A DNA stretch of 64,000 bases, taken from the NCBI RefSeq assembly GCF_003935895.2, contig NZ_CP054058.1, positions 2,399,177 to 2,463,176 of the forward strand. Direction: 5' to 3'. This DNA is from Scandinavium goeteborgense (lineage in GTDB: Bacteria; Pseudomonadota; Gammaproteobacteria; Enterobacterales; Enterobacteriaceae). The notes beneath the pieces are model-generated. The model was not told the DNA's origin and made no database searches. It saw only the letters and a program-made list of their open reading frames with translations. A program made the translations under genes and the position numbers. Shown one piece after another: positions 9,443-18,634 of the stretch (positions are counted from its first letter, which is position 1; the number at the start of each line of letters is the position of its first letter).

Positions 9443-10966
9443 GTGAATAATAAGCGGACGATTACCCTTGCGGCTATTGTCATTCTCACTACCGCCGTCT
9501 TCACCGGTTTGCTGTTCCGGGAGTACCGCAATTTAACCAGCTACATGGGGTATATTGCCGAAAACGGGAAATCCGCCCTGTTTCATGAAGAATATATTAA
9601 TCAGCGCATTGCTTATAATATCTCCACCGCATTATCTGCTCCGGTTGTCCCTGTGCCGGGTGAAAACGATCCGGCTACCGTTTGCCAACACATGGAGCGG
9701 ATCAACGGCATTTATGGCCTGAACCTTATCTCGCACACGCTGCCAGCGCTTGTCGGAACGCTGCAAACGCGCTCCCGTGAATGCCACTCCTGGGCCGCAG
9801 ACGTGCCCGCCCTGGCAGGGTTGTTAAACTATCGTGTAAGCCCGTTGCCGCGTTACAGCTTTTCGAATTATACCGGCTACACCTTTGACAATATGCGTTA
9901 CTACATCAATCTTAAAAAGCATTATATTTACATCAACCGCCTGATCGACTCGCGTAAATACGTTTTCCACAACTGGCTGATGTCTGACGGAAAAAACATC
10001 CGTATCGACTCCGATGCTATTTCACTCGAAATAGGCACAAAGGCGCTCGCGGATTTACAGCTTGGGAATAATATTGTTTCGCATATTTATAAAGACAGCA
10101 TTACAGGCAAAAATATCATCAGCACCCTGAACCCGGTATTTGTATCCGGCAAAGTGGAAGGCGTACTGGTAACCGATTTTAATATTACCGACCTGGCCAC
10201 CTCATTTTATACCCCTGAACGTCCGGTTTTATGGTCCTTTTTGACGATCTACGTTGCGGATAATCGTAGCGGAAAAATCATTCAGTTCCATCAACCGTCC
10301 TGGACGTCGTTCCCGATGATCAATTATCAGGCCCCCATTACCCGTTACTACACGCTGCATATCTGCCTTGATTTTCAGTTCTTCATTCTGAATCAGCTGT
10401 GGATGATTGTGATGTATATTCTGACCACGCTGCTGCTCTGCCAGTCCGCGCGCTATCACCTTGATCGTAACGCTTCGCTGGCCCGAGATAATGTGACCGA
10501 TCCACTGACCGGTCTGTTTAATCGCAAAATTATCAATGCGCAACTGGATGAAAAAATACGTAGCTTGCTGAGCCGACAAATAGCCGTGACGATTATTGCC
10601 ATCGACTGCGATGGACTCAAACGCATTAACGATACGCTGGGGCATCATACGGGTGATCAGGCCATTAAACTGCTCGGCAGCGCCATCGCCACTTCCCTGC
10701 GTAAAAGTGACTACGGCATTCGCCCTGGCGGCGATGAGTTCAACATTATTCTGCTGGATGCCGGGCTGGATAAAGCCCACGAAGTGATTCAGCGCATTAC
10801 CGATAAACTTCTGCAAACCGATGACCGTCGGCTGGTGGCATTTTCGTGGGGCAGCTATCAGATGCTGAAACAGGACACGCTGGAAACTGCATTTATTAAG
10901 GCCGACAATTTACTGTATGAACATAAGGAGCGGAAATATGCACCACGAAACCGCAAAGTTCATTAA
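9443..10966 (+). CDS. Membrane-anchored diguanylate cyclase (GGDEF)
   Basis: Makes the second messenger c-di-GMP. The protein has an N-terminal transmembrane segment (about residues 7-25) and a periplasmic region of about 290 residues that looks Cache-like by layout. A second transmembrane segment (QLWMIVMYILTTLLLCQS) precedes a C-terminal GGDEF domain with the intact signature at 429-433. An RxxD inhibitory site (RKSD, 420-423) lies exactly five residues upstream. I favour the GTG at 9443 (507 residues); a TTG at 9419 is an alternative. It stands alone behind the tynA terminator, with a TATACT box near 9399. Its sensory ligand is unknown. Confidence 0.88.
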   Translation: MNNKRTITLAAIVILTTAVFTGLLFREYRNLTSYMGYIAENGKSALFHEEYINQRIAYNISTALSAPVVPVPGENDPATVCQHMERINGIYGLNLISHTLPALVGTLQTRSRECHSWAADVPALAGLLNYRVSPLPRYSFSNYTGYTFDNMRYYINLKKHYIYINRLIDSRKYVFHNWLMSDGKNIRIDSDAISLEIGTKALADLQLGNNIVSHIYKDSITGKNIISTLNPVFVSGKVEGVLVTDFNITDLATSFYTPERPVLWSFLTIYVADNRSGKIIQFHQPSWTSFPMINYQAPITRYYTLHICLDFQFFILNQLWMIVMYILTTLLLCQSARYHLDRNASLARDNVTDPLTGLFNRKIINAQLDEKIRSLLSRQIAVTIIAIDCDGLKRINDTLGHHTGDQAIKLLGSAIATSLRKSDYGIRPGGDEFNIILLDAGLDKAHEVIQRITDKLLQTDDRRLVAFSWGSYQMLKQDTLETAFIKADNLLYEHKERKYAPRNRKVH

Positions 10967-11119
10967 TAAATATCTACTCTGTTGATTTCCAATGGTGGAT
11001 GGAGAACCATTTCACGTTCACACGCAACCCACAATGGATTTAAACCCTGTAGTAATTCGGCCCCAGGCGCGTTTATCCTCTAGAATAACACTCAGATTTT
11101 CATTCTTGTCAGGTTACTT

Positions 11120-11740
11120 ATGATTACACCTCCAGAAAGACCCACTGCGGCAATTGACCGTCTGATCACCGTCCTGAAGCCTCTCGGTAAAATCATCGAC
11201 GTCGCACCCAAAAAACGTCTGAACTGGGATCATGGCGGCGTGCCGTACGTGTATGTTTTCCTTGAGGGAGAATTATCCGTGTCGAGGGTCACTGACAGCA
11301 TTTTAATCGCCACCGTCACTGAACCTCATATATTTGGTTTTTCCGAGATGTTCTCGCCGCTTCGTGGCAATAAATTGCGCGCGGAAACACCGTGTTTACT
11401 TTCCCGACTGGAACTCCAGGACGCCACCTCTGCGATTGAACAAAATGGCCTGTGGCGTGACGTAGCGGAAGTGCTGGCGTATCACACCAACACCATGCTG
11501 TGTCGAGACATGCAAATCGTAAACCAACGCACTTTCCCCATCGTTTGCCACTACCTTCGTGAACTCGATAAACTGCCGGAAGAAACAAAAGCCCGCGTCA
11601 ATATTCTCAACTACATTCAAGAACGCACCGGGCTGTCACGCAGCAGCATTCTCAATATCATTTCCTCGCTGAAAACCGATAAATATATCAACTTTGCACG
11701 CGGCGGTTACATGCTGCAGGTTTTCGACTTGCCGGAATAA
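11120..11740 (+). CDS. IprA/YaiV-like winged-helix regulator (Crp-type fold)
   Basis: A 206-residue protein with a cyclic-nucleotide-binding-like N-terminal barrel (PYVYVFLEGELSVSRV; EPHIFGFSEMFSP). A C-terminal winged helix (YIQERTGLSRSSILNIISSL) should bind DNA. The layout matches the IprA/YaiV family of enteric regulators linked to peroxide resistance; the effector ligand is unknown. Since TynA makes hydrogen peroxide, a neighbouring peroxide-linked regulator is suggestive but unproven. It lies alone between the cyclase and the toxin-antitoxin locus, with 153 and 177 bp of flanking non-coding DNA. Confidence 0.75.
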   Translation: MITPPERPTAAIDRLITVLKPLGKIIDVAPKKRLNWDHGGVPYVYVFLEGELSVSRVTDSILIATVTEPHIFGFSEMFSPLRGNKLRAETPCLLSRLELQDATSAIEQNGLWRDVAEVLAYHTNTMLCRDMQIVNQRTFPIVCHYLRELDKLPEETKARVNILNYIQERTGLSRSSILNIISSLKTDKYINFARGGYMLQVFDLPE

Positions 11741-11861
11741 GTTTCACAGACTCCAGAACGAATCTTTCCGAGCATGTACGCACATTTCACTCTCCATCCC
11801 GCGAAACGCCTGGCGCAGGAATAGTATGCACGGCAACATCCTGTCGTCGTCATCATTAACG

Positions 11862-11898
11862 GTGTACATAGTACCCAAAATGGGTGTACATTGTACCC
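11862..11898 (+). promoter_or_regulatory. Tandem operator-like repeats before the toxin-antitoxin operon
   Basis: Two 15-bp copies, GTGTACATAGTACCC (11862-11876) and GTGTACATTGTACCC (11884-11898), differ at one base and are spaced 22 bp apart. Each has an internal GTAC-N3-GTAC symmetry. They lie directly upstream of the toxin start. By analogy with type II systems, they are likely binding sites for the HTH antitoxin. Confidence 0.65.
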
Positions 11899-11917
11899 GC
11901 ACAAGGAGAGTGTGCTC

Positions 11918-12250
11918 GTGACCCATGCCATTGAGTTTATCGAAACGCCTCAGTTCACCCGGCAGATTAAAACGATCGCCACGGATGATGAGCTGAAAGA
12001 ACTGCAAAGAGAACTTATCCAGTTCCCCACCCGGGGCGATGTCATACAGCAAACCGGGGGTTTGCGGAAAATCAGAATGGCAACGGGCTCACAGGGAAAA
12101 AGCGGAAGTGCCAGAGTTATCTACTTTCTGGCCACCGAAGAGATTGTCTGGCTGGTGCTGGCTTACCCCAAAAACGTCAAAGACTCCCTGACGGATTCAG
12201 AAAAATCAGCTCTCAAGAAACTCACAAAATTACTGAAAGACGAGGTGTGA
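11918..12250 (+). CDS. RelE/HigB-type toxin of a type II toxin-antitoxin pair
   Basis: A 110-residue RelE/ParE-superfamily protein (FIETPQFTRQIKTIATDDEL; GGLRKIRMATGSQGKSGSAR; YFLATEEIVWLVLAYPKN). The conserved pattern GGxRKxR...SGGxR-like...IYFL fits HigB2-type ribosome-dependent mRNA interferases. I choose GTG 11918 because AAGGAG at 11903-11908 is correctly spaced; a TTG at 11891 lies inside the second operator repeat. The toxin-first order (HigBA type) is seen, with the antitoxin starting 1 bp after the stop. Confidence 0.85.
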   Translation: MTHAIEFIETPQFTRQIKTIATDDELKELQRELIQFPTRGDVIQQTGGLRKIRMATGSQGKSGSARVIYFLATEEIVWLVLAYPKNVKDSLTDSEKSALKKLTKLLKDEV

Positions 12251-12251
12251 T

Positions 12252-12536
12252 ATGACTTTTTTTAACGAGTTGAAAGCGTCACTGGAAGAAGCGGTCGACA
12301 TCAAAAACGGCGACAAAGCCCCTGGCCGTGTTACCCGCTATGAAATTGCTGACGTAAAAGCCATCAGAGAGCAGCTCAACGTTTCTCAAAGCGAAATGGC
12401 GAAAGCGCTGGGAACCAGCCTCGATACCATTAAAAGCTGGGAAGCGAAAAGGCGTAACCCGACAGGACTGGCGGCCAAAGTTCTGGCAGTGATTCAGGCG
12501 GACCCTGCCTTCTTTCACGTACTGGCGGCCCACTGA
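12252..12536 (+). CDS. HTH antitoxin (HigA/NadS-like)
   Basis: The 94-residue partner has a lambda-repressor-type helix-turn-helix (KAIREQLNVSQSEMAKALG, then SLDTIKSWEAKRRNPTGLAA). It should neutralise the upstream RelE-like toxin and repress the operon via the paired GTGTAC repeats. The start is 1 bp downstream of the toxin stop, implying translational coupling. A strong hairpin follows, so the operon ends here. Confidence 0.87.
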   Translation: MTFFNELKASLEEAVDIKNGDKAPGRVTRYEIADVKAIREQLNVSQSEMAKALGTSLDTIKSWEAKRRNPTGLAAKVLAVIQADPAFFHVLAAH

Positions 12537-12540
12537 TGAA

Positions 12541-12574
12541 AAGCCCTCCCGATTGAGAGGGCTCTGGTTTTTTT
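12541..12574. terminator. Bidirectional terminator between the TA operon and feaB
   Basis: The stem AGCCCTC (12542-12548) / GAGGGCT (12557-12563) has a T7 run on the plus-strand side and four A (four T on the minus strand) on the other. It can end both the antitoxin transcript and the convergent feaB transcript, whose stop codon lies inside the T-run. Confidence 0.85.
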
Positions 12575-14072
12575 AATACCGCACGCATACTGATTTGGTT
12601 TCACACCAACCGTCGAGCCAGTCCGGGCCGAAATCGCGTCCGGTACCGGACTGCTTCATGCCACCAAACGGCAGATTTGGGTCAATCAGCGTATGGCTAT
12701 TTACCCACACCGTACCCGCCTGTAAGCGGTCGCTGTAGCCCAATGCCTGAGAGAGATTTTGCGTCCAGACACTGGCGGTCAGGCCGTATTCGCTTTCATT
12801 TGCCAGACGCAGCGCTTCGTCACCGTCCGCGACGCGCACCAGGTTCACCACCGGCCCAAAGACTTCCTCGCGCGTTAAACGCAAACGCGCATCTGGGTTA
12901 ACCACCAGCGTCGGTCGAACGTAATAACCCTGGCCCTCTGGCCCGTTATTACCGCTAATCAGTTCGGCTTTGCTTTGCTCGGCTTCATGCAGGAACGCCG
13001 AGACTTTGTCGCAGTGCGCACGTGAGGCCAGCGGGTTAATCTGTGCGTTTTCGGACATACCCGGCCCGACATTTAGCGATTTCACCGCCTGCTCAAAACC
13101 GGTAACCAGGGTGTCAAACAACGGCGCTTCAATGTATATCCGCGAGCTGGCCGCACAGACCTGGCCCTGATTGAGGAAGCTGCCCATCATCAGGCCTTCA
13201 ATCACCCATTGCGGATCGGCGTCTTTCAGCACAATTGCCGGGTTTTTACCGCCCAGTTCCAGCGTAACGCGCGTCAGTCTGTCCGCCGCCGTGCGGGCGA
13301 TCTGTTTGCCCGTCGCAGTTGAGCCGGTAAAGCTTACTTTGGCGACATGTGGATGCGACGTCAGCGCCGAACCACACTCGGCACCGCTGCCGGTCACCAC
13401 GTTAAATACGCCTTCCGGGACACCGGCCTCGGTTGCCAGTTCCGCCACACGCAGCAGCGTCAACGGTGTGGTTTCGGACGGTTTGATCACGATAGAACAG
13501 CCTGCGGCCAGCGCGGGCATTACTTTCCACATGCCAATCATCAGCGGGAAGTTCCATGGCACAATCCCGGCCACCACGCCCACCGGCTCTTTACGCGTCC
13601 ACGCCTGATAACGCGCGCCCGCGGGCAGCGGAATAGAGACGTCCAGCGTTTGCCCGGTAATTTTGGTCGCCAGCCCGGCGGTGTAACGCATCCAGTTCAA
13701 CGTACAGGCCACTTCAAACATGCGGGAAATGTTGATCGACTTGCCCTGCTCCAGCGTTTCCAGCTGGGCCAGTTCTTCCGAGTGCTTTTCCACTAAATCA
13801 GCAAAACGCAGCAGGATACGCTCGCGCTCGGCGGGCATACGCCCTGCCCAGCGGCGGTCAACGAACGCGCGCCAGGCGGACATTACCGCGGCATCGACAT
13901 CCGCGCTGTTCGCATCCGCCGTGGTGGCAATAGATTTGCCCGTCGCCGGGTCCCAAACGGTCAGGCGCTTGTCACTGCGTGAGGCCTGTTGTTTCCCGTC
14001 AATATAGAGCCCGTGCTGGCGCGCCAGAAATTGTTGTACGCTCTCAAGCAGCGCGACCTGTGAATCAGACAT
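12573..14072 (-). CDS. feaB: FeaB (PadA), phenylacetaldehyde dehydrogenase
   Basis: Oxidises phenylacetaldehyde, the TynA product, to phenylacetate in the cytoplasm with NAD. The 499-residue protein is a complete aldehyde dehydrogenase. It has the cofactor loop [13 protein letters not shown], the general-base Glu in [12 protein letters not shown], the catalytic Cys in [13 protein letters not shown] and the C-terminal [16 protein letters not shown]. It diverges from feaR with 232 bp between, as in E. coli, but here it is separated from tynA by about 3.2 kb of inserted genes. Confidence 0.95.
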   Translation of the reverse strand: MSDSQVALLESVQQFLARQHGLYIDGKQQASRSDKRLTVWDPATGKSIATTADANSADVDAAVMSAWRAFVDRRWAGRMPAERERILLRFADLVEKHSEELAQLETLEQGKSINISRMFEVACTLNWMRYTAGLATKITGQTLDVSIPLPAGARYQAWTRKEPVGVVAGIVPWNFPLMIGMWKVMPALAAGCSIVIKPSETTPLTLLRVAELATEAGVPEGVFNVVTGSGAECGSALTSHPHVAKVSFTGSTATGKQIARTAADRLTRVTLELGGKNPAIVLKDADPQWVIEGLMMGSFLNQGQVCAASSRIYIEAPLFDTLVTGFEQAVKSLNVGPGMSENAQINPLASRAHCDKVSAFLHEAEQSKAELISGNNGPEGQGYYVRPTLVVNPDARLRLTREEVFGPVVNLVRVADGDEALRLANESEYGLTASVWTQNLSQALGYSDRLQAGTVWVNSHTLIDPNLPFGGMKQSGTGRDFGPDWLDGWCETKSVCVRY

Positions 14073-14304
14073 ATCAGCTCCTTATTACCCTTCACGGTTT
14101 TAACCAGTGTAGAAGCCGCGCGCCTTTTCCGTTTTTGTCTCTGTGTCATTCGCTTTGTCGCCTGTGACAGCCCTCGCAAACAGTGACAATAGTCATACTG
14201 CCTCCTGTCGCCGGTGATAGTTCTTTCGTATAGTCACCAGCACAGGCTTGTTTATGCAACATAAATGCAACAATGTGTTGGCACTTCAATGACCGAGGCA
14301 GGAA
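14073..14304. promoter_or_regulatory. feaB/feaR divergent intergenic region
   Basis: A 232-bp gap between divergent feaB and feaR. It must hold both promoters. TGACAGC at 14165-14171 and TGACAAT at 14181-14187 recur 16 bp apart and could be half-sites for FeaR, but I cannot confirm this. No small gene was found. Confidence 0.4.
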
Positions 14305-15213
14305 ATGGCGCAGATGACCGGCAATGAGCAGTTCCAGCAGTGGCTGGCCCAGATAAACCAGGAGTGTGGCACCTTTGCCGCTCGCCCGTTGGATGGCGAG
14401 TTTTCGGGGCATCTGGAAACCGGCTATGCGCAAGGGCTAAAACTCAGCACCGTCACCACCGCCAACGTTAATCTCTACCGCACCAAAAATGAGATAAGCA
14501 AACACAACGACAGCTGGTTCTACACGGTTTTTCAGCTGGAAGGCCAGGCCATCATTGAGCAAAACGAACGTCAGACTGTTATCCAGCCCGGCGACATTAC
14601 ACTGGTCGATGCCTCCCGCCCGTGCTCCATTATCTGGCAACAACGCTCCCGCCAGACTTCGCTCTTGTTGCCCCGGAGTTTGCTCGAACAGCAGCTGCGC
14701 GTGGGCGAAAGCCACTGTGTTCAGCGTTTAGGGAAAAACTTGCCGATGGTTCAGATGAGCCACCGCCTGTTGCAGGAAAGCATGAATAACCGCGAGCTCT
14801 CCGGCAGCGAAAGCGAAGCCGCGCTGGAGGCGATTGTCTGCCTGCTGCGCCCGGTTTTGCAGCAGCAAGATGTGACACCGTCACGCCGCGATAAACAGTT
14901 TGATAAAGTGCTTCAGCTGATAGACAGCCACCTTCAGTCAGAAATGCTTCGCCCGGAATGGCTGGCCAATGAAACGGGGATGTCGGTGAGAAGTCTGTAC
15001 CGGATGTTCGCCAATAAAGGCCTTGTGGTGGCGCAATACATTAAAAATCGGCGGCTGGATCTCTGCGCTAAAGCGATACGCAGCGCCACCGATGACGAAA
15101 AACTGGCGGGGATCGGCTTCAGTTGGGGCTTTACCGATCACAGCCATTTTTCTACTGCCTTTCGCCAGCGCTTTGGTGTGTCGCCCGGCGAGTACCGCAG
15201 ACGCAATCGCTGA
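14305..15213 (+). CDS. feaR: FeaR, AraC-family activator of phenylethylamine catabolism
   Basis: A 302-residue AraC/XylS regulator. The N-terminal half is a cupin-like sensor (QLEGQAIIEQNERQTVIQPG). The C-terminal 100 residues hold the two HTH motifs (WLANETGMSVRSLYRMFANK and IGFSWGFTDHSHFSTAFRQR) ending in the family signature FGVSPGEYRR. In E. coli FeaR activates tynA and feaB in response to aromatic amine breakdown. Its stop codon abuts the ydbL stop with zero spacing, so the two convergent genes share no intergenic terminator. Confidence 0.94.
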   Translation: MAQMTGNEQFQQWLAQINQECGTFAARPLDGEFSGHLETGYAQGLKLSTVTTANVNLYRTKNEISKHNDSWFYTVFQLEGQAIIEQNERQTVIQPGDITLVDASRPCSIIWQQRSRQTSLLLPRSLLEQQLRVGESHCVQRLGKNLPMVQMSHRLLQESMNNRELSGSESEAALEAIVCLLRPVLQQQDVTPSRRDKQFDKVLQLIDSHLQSEMLRPEWLANETGMSVRSLYRMFANKGLVVAQYIKNRRLDLCAKAIRSATDDEKLAGIGFSWGFTDHSHFSTAFRQRFGVSPGEYRRRNR

Positions 15214-15537
15214 TCACTTCTTCAGCCATTTTCCGTTCAGGCCCTTCACGTATTCTCCCGGCTGCGCCCGCGCAACCAGCTTTTTCCCGGCCATCTTCGC
15301 GACTTCATCCACCGGTAAATTGTTGCTGTCAGCCAGCTGCTGATAGCTCTCGCTGCGCGCATCGTTGATTTGCTTCACCAGCGCGACCGTTTCTTTATCC
15401 TGTGCCACGGGAGCCAGATAACCGGTCAGGGTTTCCCCGACGCGCCCTTGCGCTCGGGCTTCATCAAGCGTCAGCGCAAACACGCTCTGGCTGATTAGCC
15501 CAACACCCAGAACCGCCATTAACAGTAATTTTTTCAT
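15214..15537 (-). CDS. ydbL: YdbL, periplasmic DUF1318 protein
   Basis: A 107-residue secreted protein: signal peptide MKKLLLMAVLGVGLISQSVFA, then the DUF1318 core (LDEARAQGRVGETLTGYLAP; AKMAGKKLVARAQPGEYVKG). It is co-encoded with ynbE and ydbH; the trio YdbH-YnbE-YdbL is implicated in phospholipid traffic between the inner and outer membrane, with YdbL proposed as an accessory chaperone. The 10-bp gap from ynbE supports an operon. Confidence 0.93.
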   Translation of the reverse strand: MKKLLLMAVLGVGLISQSVFALTLDEARAQGRVGETLTGYLAPVAQDKETVALVKQINDARSESYQQLADSNNLPVDEVAKMAGKKLVARAQPGEYVKGLNGKWLKK

Positions 15538-15547
15538 CGCTGCGGCC

Positions 15548-15739
15548 TCAGAATAAATCGCTGCGTGATTTCAGCAGGTTTTCGACGTCTTTATCGACCT
15601 TGATGTGGATCTCATGCTCGATTTTGACATTCATGTTGATGGTTATCGGCTCCTTGGGTGCCGCCACCTCAATGCGCGGCGTACAGCCGCTGAGGCCAAA
15701 CGCGGCCAGCCCGCTCAGCATGGCGATTTTCACTTTCAT
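15548..15739 (-). CDS. ynbE: YnbE, outer-membrane lipoprotein
   Basis: A 63-residue lipoprotein with lipobox LSGC at residues 16-19 and a short amphipathic tail (INMNVKIEHEIHIKVDKDV). YnbE is known to partner the AsmA-like YdbH to bridge the periplasm. Its ATG overlaps the ydbH stop by 4 bp, so translation is coupled. Confidence 0.93.
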   Translation of the reverse strand: MKVKIAMLSGLAAFGLSGCTPRIEVAAPKEPITINMNVKIEHEIHIKVDKDVENLLKSRSDLF

Positions 15740-18378
15740 TCTTGCTCCTTACAGTCCTTGCCTGCCCGGCAGCGCGGGTCGGGAAGGACCGCGTTTTGCT
15801 CAAGCCATGCCTGAAGATTGTCGCCAAAGCGCAAACTGCGCCAAAGATCGAACACGTTCTCTTCATGGGTATAGTTCAAATTCACGGTGCTGCTTTTGCC
15901 ATCCACCCGGCTGATGCCGGTCACGTTGGATTTCAGTGTCAGCAGGCCGAGATTATCGAGATTGATTTTGGTCCACGAGTGGGAAATTTCCATATAGCGC
16001 AGCCAGTTAATCGCCACGCCCGCCACCATATTATCTTCCACCACCGCATCGGCCGTGTCTTTATCAATACGCAGTGTCATCGGGCCGGGGTTGGTCAGCC
16101 AGCCGTCTTTGATTATCCACTTTTCATTGTTAAGCCACAGCGGCAGCGCCCCGCTCACCGGGCCGGACATCGTAAACTGCTTTGGATTCACCGCGCTGAT
16201 AAGCTCGCTGGAGGAGATATTCTGCACCCGCAGCAGCGCCGGGTCGTGCTGCGGCATCCGCAGCTGTAGCATCGAAAGCTTGCCGCCAAGAACGTCGACG
16301 TTCACATCGCTGAGCATCAGCGGGTTGCGTTCATCCCACGGATAGCTGCCCTGCAAATCCGCCGTGAAATTGCTGGCCGTCACCTGGTTCACGATTTCAC
16401 CGATGCGCAGTGACACCGGGCCACGCGTGCCCAGCTCCCAGGTGCCTTCGCTGAAGCGGAACGGCAGGACAAAGTCGACGCCATTGAATTTATTATCCGG
16501 CATCCAGGCACTGCCGCCTTTCAGGACGCCGTGCCCACCTGCTTCAAAACCCTGCCCGGCAGCGGCAGAAAACGCCACCTGCGCGTACAGCGTGCCGTCG
16601 CGCAGATTCATTTTCCAGTCAGGTGGAACCAGCGGCTGGAACACCGTCAGCGACTGTTTCGGCCACCAGGCTTCGCCGCGCAGGCGTTCGCCGTCCCAGC
16701 GACCGTTAAGGCGGATCGGGCCAATGTCTGCCGCGTGGAGATCGCCCTTGAACTGGAACCAGGTCGGGTCGCGCCCATCAACGCTGAATTTGAGCGTCGA
16801 CGGCGGTAACACGCTGCCGCCGCTGAACTGCGTTTCACCCGCATCGAGGGAAAGTGCGCCGGTCAGCGACGGATGCTGCTCGTTGCGGATCCAATGAATC
16901 GGCTTCTCAAGCACCAGCCGCGGCTGACTGACGTTCATGGTGCCATATTGCAGTTTGTCGAAGCCCGTCGACAGGCTGTTAAGCACGATTGAACTGTCGC
17001 GCCACTCCCCGTTGCCTTTCATATCCCAGCGCGCCTGCATCGGCGTGAAATGTCCGTCGCCCCAGTAATGCCAGCGCCAGCTGCCTTTATCGGGCAGGAA
17101 ATTATTGGCCTGGCCGTCGAGATGCAGGACAAAATCCCCCATTTCCTGCTCGTGGGCGCGCAGGATCGCCTGCAGACGGCCATCAATGCCCTCGCTGCTG
17201 ACGTGCACACCCGCTAACGGCCATCGGATTTCATCAATATTCAGGGAATCTATAATACGACCGCGTGAGCGCAACAAAGAACCCGGCGCAAAGCTGAGTT
17301 TAGGGTCGGTTAGCGGGCCGCTGAGCTGAGCCGGAAGAATGGCGTACAGCACCAGATCGTCGTATTTGGCTTCGCCGGTCAACTGCAGCGGCATGGCGCT
17401 TTGGTCCATACTCAACGTGCCCGGCCCGATGGTCAGCACCGCGTTACCCTTCCCGGCATCCCCCTGAGTAAGCACGTTGAGCCGCCCTGAAATCTGCATC
17501 TTCTCGATGCCCTGTTGCCAGTTATCGATTTTTAAGCCGACGCGACCGCTCAGTGGGACGCCATCCTGCCACGGCCAATTCCAGCGGCCGTCGCTGATCG
17601 TCAGTCGTTCGCGAGTCAATTCCCACGGCAAATCAAGCAGCGGCTCTGTATTACCGCGTTCCATCATGACCAGTTGGCCCTGATTTTCGTGCCACTCAAG
17701 TTCGGCATCTACCAGCGCGGCGGGGTTCGGCACCTGGAAAGTGGTGACCGCATGGCCACTGACCGGCAAGCCGTCCGGCACCAACGGCATAGTGAATTGA
17801 CCCACCAGTTTAATCGGAGGTTCGTCGGCCTGAACTTTGGCTTCAAAGCGGCTAACGGTCAGCTGCTGCCCTTTCATGTTGGCCTGTAAATGCACTGCAT
17901 CACCGTCGTAAGTCAGCGTTTGCATTGATGGTGTCAATGATATCGCCAGTTTTCCCTGCCATTTGTCCCATGGAGAGAGGCGTAACTGATCGATAGTTAG
18001 CCAACTGTTCGGCAGCATCGATTGCCATTCGGCAAGGCTGCGCGGCGCACCGGGCGTCGGCGTGCTTTCGGGAAGCTTACTCAGGCATGTGGAATTCATA
18101 TCGAGTTGGCCCACGTGCACTCGCCAGCGGCTCGGGTGTGACAGCTCGAGATCGTGGACCTCTGCGAGTTGGCAGTCCCCCACCAGATAACGCAACTCAG
18201 GCACTCGCACTGAATTGCGGGTAATGCGGGGGCTTTTCTCTATCGCGATTCGCGTTCCGGCCGGAAGCCAGATACCCGCGAGCGTCGGCACCCAGTGCGT
18301 CAACGTCAGCAGAAGCGTCAGCGGCAGGAGGATCAGTAACAGCAGTAGCGCAATCGCGGCTTTCCAGGTACCCTTCAT
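15736..18378 (-). CDS. ydbH: YdbH, AsmA-like intermembrane lipid transport protein
   Basis: An 880-residue protein with one N-terminal membrane anchor (AIALLLLLILLPLTLLLTLT) and a long periplasmic beta-rich body of repeated strands (GPVSLRIGEIVNQVTASNFT and similar). Together with TamB and YhdP it is one of three partly redundant AsmA-like proteins that carry glycerophospholipids to the outer membrane. Length and order match the E. coli ydbH-ynbE-ydbL operon. It diverges from ldhA. Confidence 0.94.
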   Translation of the reverse strand: MKGTWKAAIALLLLLILLPLTLLLTLTHWVPTLAGIWLPAGTRIAIEKSPRITRNSVRVPELRYLVGDCQLAEVHDLELSHPSRWRVHVGQLDMNSTCLSKLPESTPTPGAPRSLAEWQSMLPNSWLTIDQLRLSPWDKWQGKLAISLTPSMQTLTYDGDAVHLQANMKGQQLTVSRFEAKVQADEPPIKLVGQFTMPLVPDGLPVSGHAVTTFQVPNPAALVDAELEWHENQGQLVMMERGNTEPLLDLPWELTRERLTISDGRWNWPWQDGVPLSGRVGLKIDNWQQGIEKMQISGRLNVLTQGDAGKGNAVLTIGPGTLSMDQSAMPLQLTGEAKYDDLVLYAILPAQLSGPLTDPKLSFAPGSLLRSRGRIIDSLNIDEIRWPLAGVHVSSEGIDGRLQAILRAHEQEMGDFVLHLDGQANNFLPDKGSWRWHYWGDGHFTPMQARWDMKGNGEWRDSSIVLNSLSTGFDKLQYGTMNVSQPRLVLEKPIHWIRNEQHPSLTGALSLDAGETQFSGGSVLPPSTLKFSVDGRDPTWFQFKGDLHAADIGPIRLNGRWDGERLRGEAWWPKQSLTVFQPLVPPDWKMNLRDGTLYAQVAFSAAAGQGFEAGGHGVLKGGSAWMPDNKFNGVDFVLPFRFSEGTWELGTRGPVSLRIGEIVNQVTASNFTADLQGSYPWDERNPLMLSDVNVDVLGGKLSMLQLRMPQHDPALLRVQNISSSELISAVNPKQFTMSGPVSGALPLWLNNEKWIIKDGWLTNPGPMTLRIDKDTADAVVEDNMVAGVAINWLRYMEISHSWTKINLDNLGLLTLKSNVTGISRVDGKSSTVNLNYTHEENVFDLWRSLRFGDNLQAWLEQNAVLPDPRCRAGKDCKEQE

Positions 18379-18634
18379 GGGCGATTAACATCCTGATTCT
18401 TAGTAATTAAAAGCCGAAGTGGCGCATATTGTGGCATGTTTAGCCCACCCGTTAAAGTCACCGTCAGGCTTAAGCATAGATGGTGCAATTGAGGCCTTCC
18501 TGAAAATCCATCAAACCTCTGCACGTTATGCTCTACACTCTTTGTTATAACTTGATGATTAAACTAAATTTTAAAATTTGTATGATTATTTTAAATATGC
18601 TACCGTGACGTTAATATCACAGGAGAAAAGTCTT

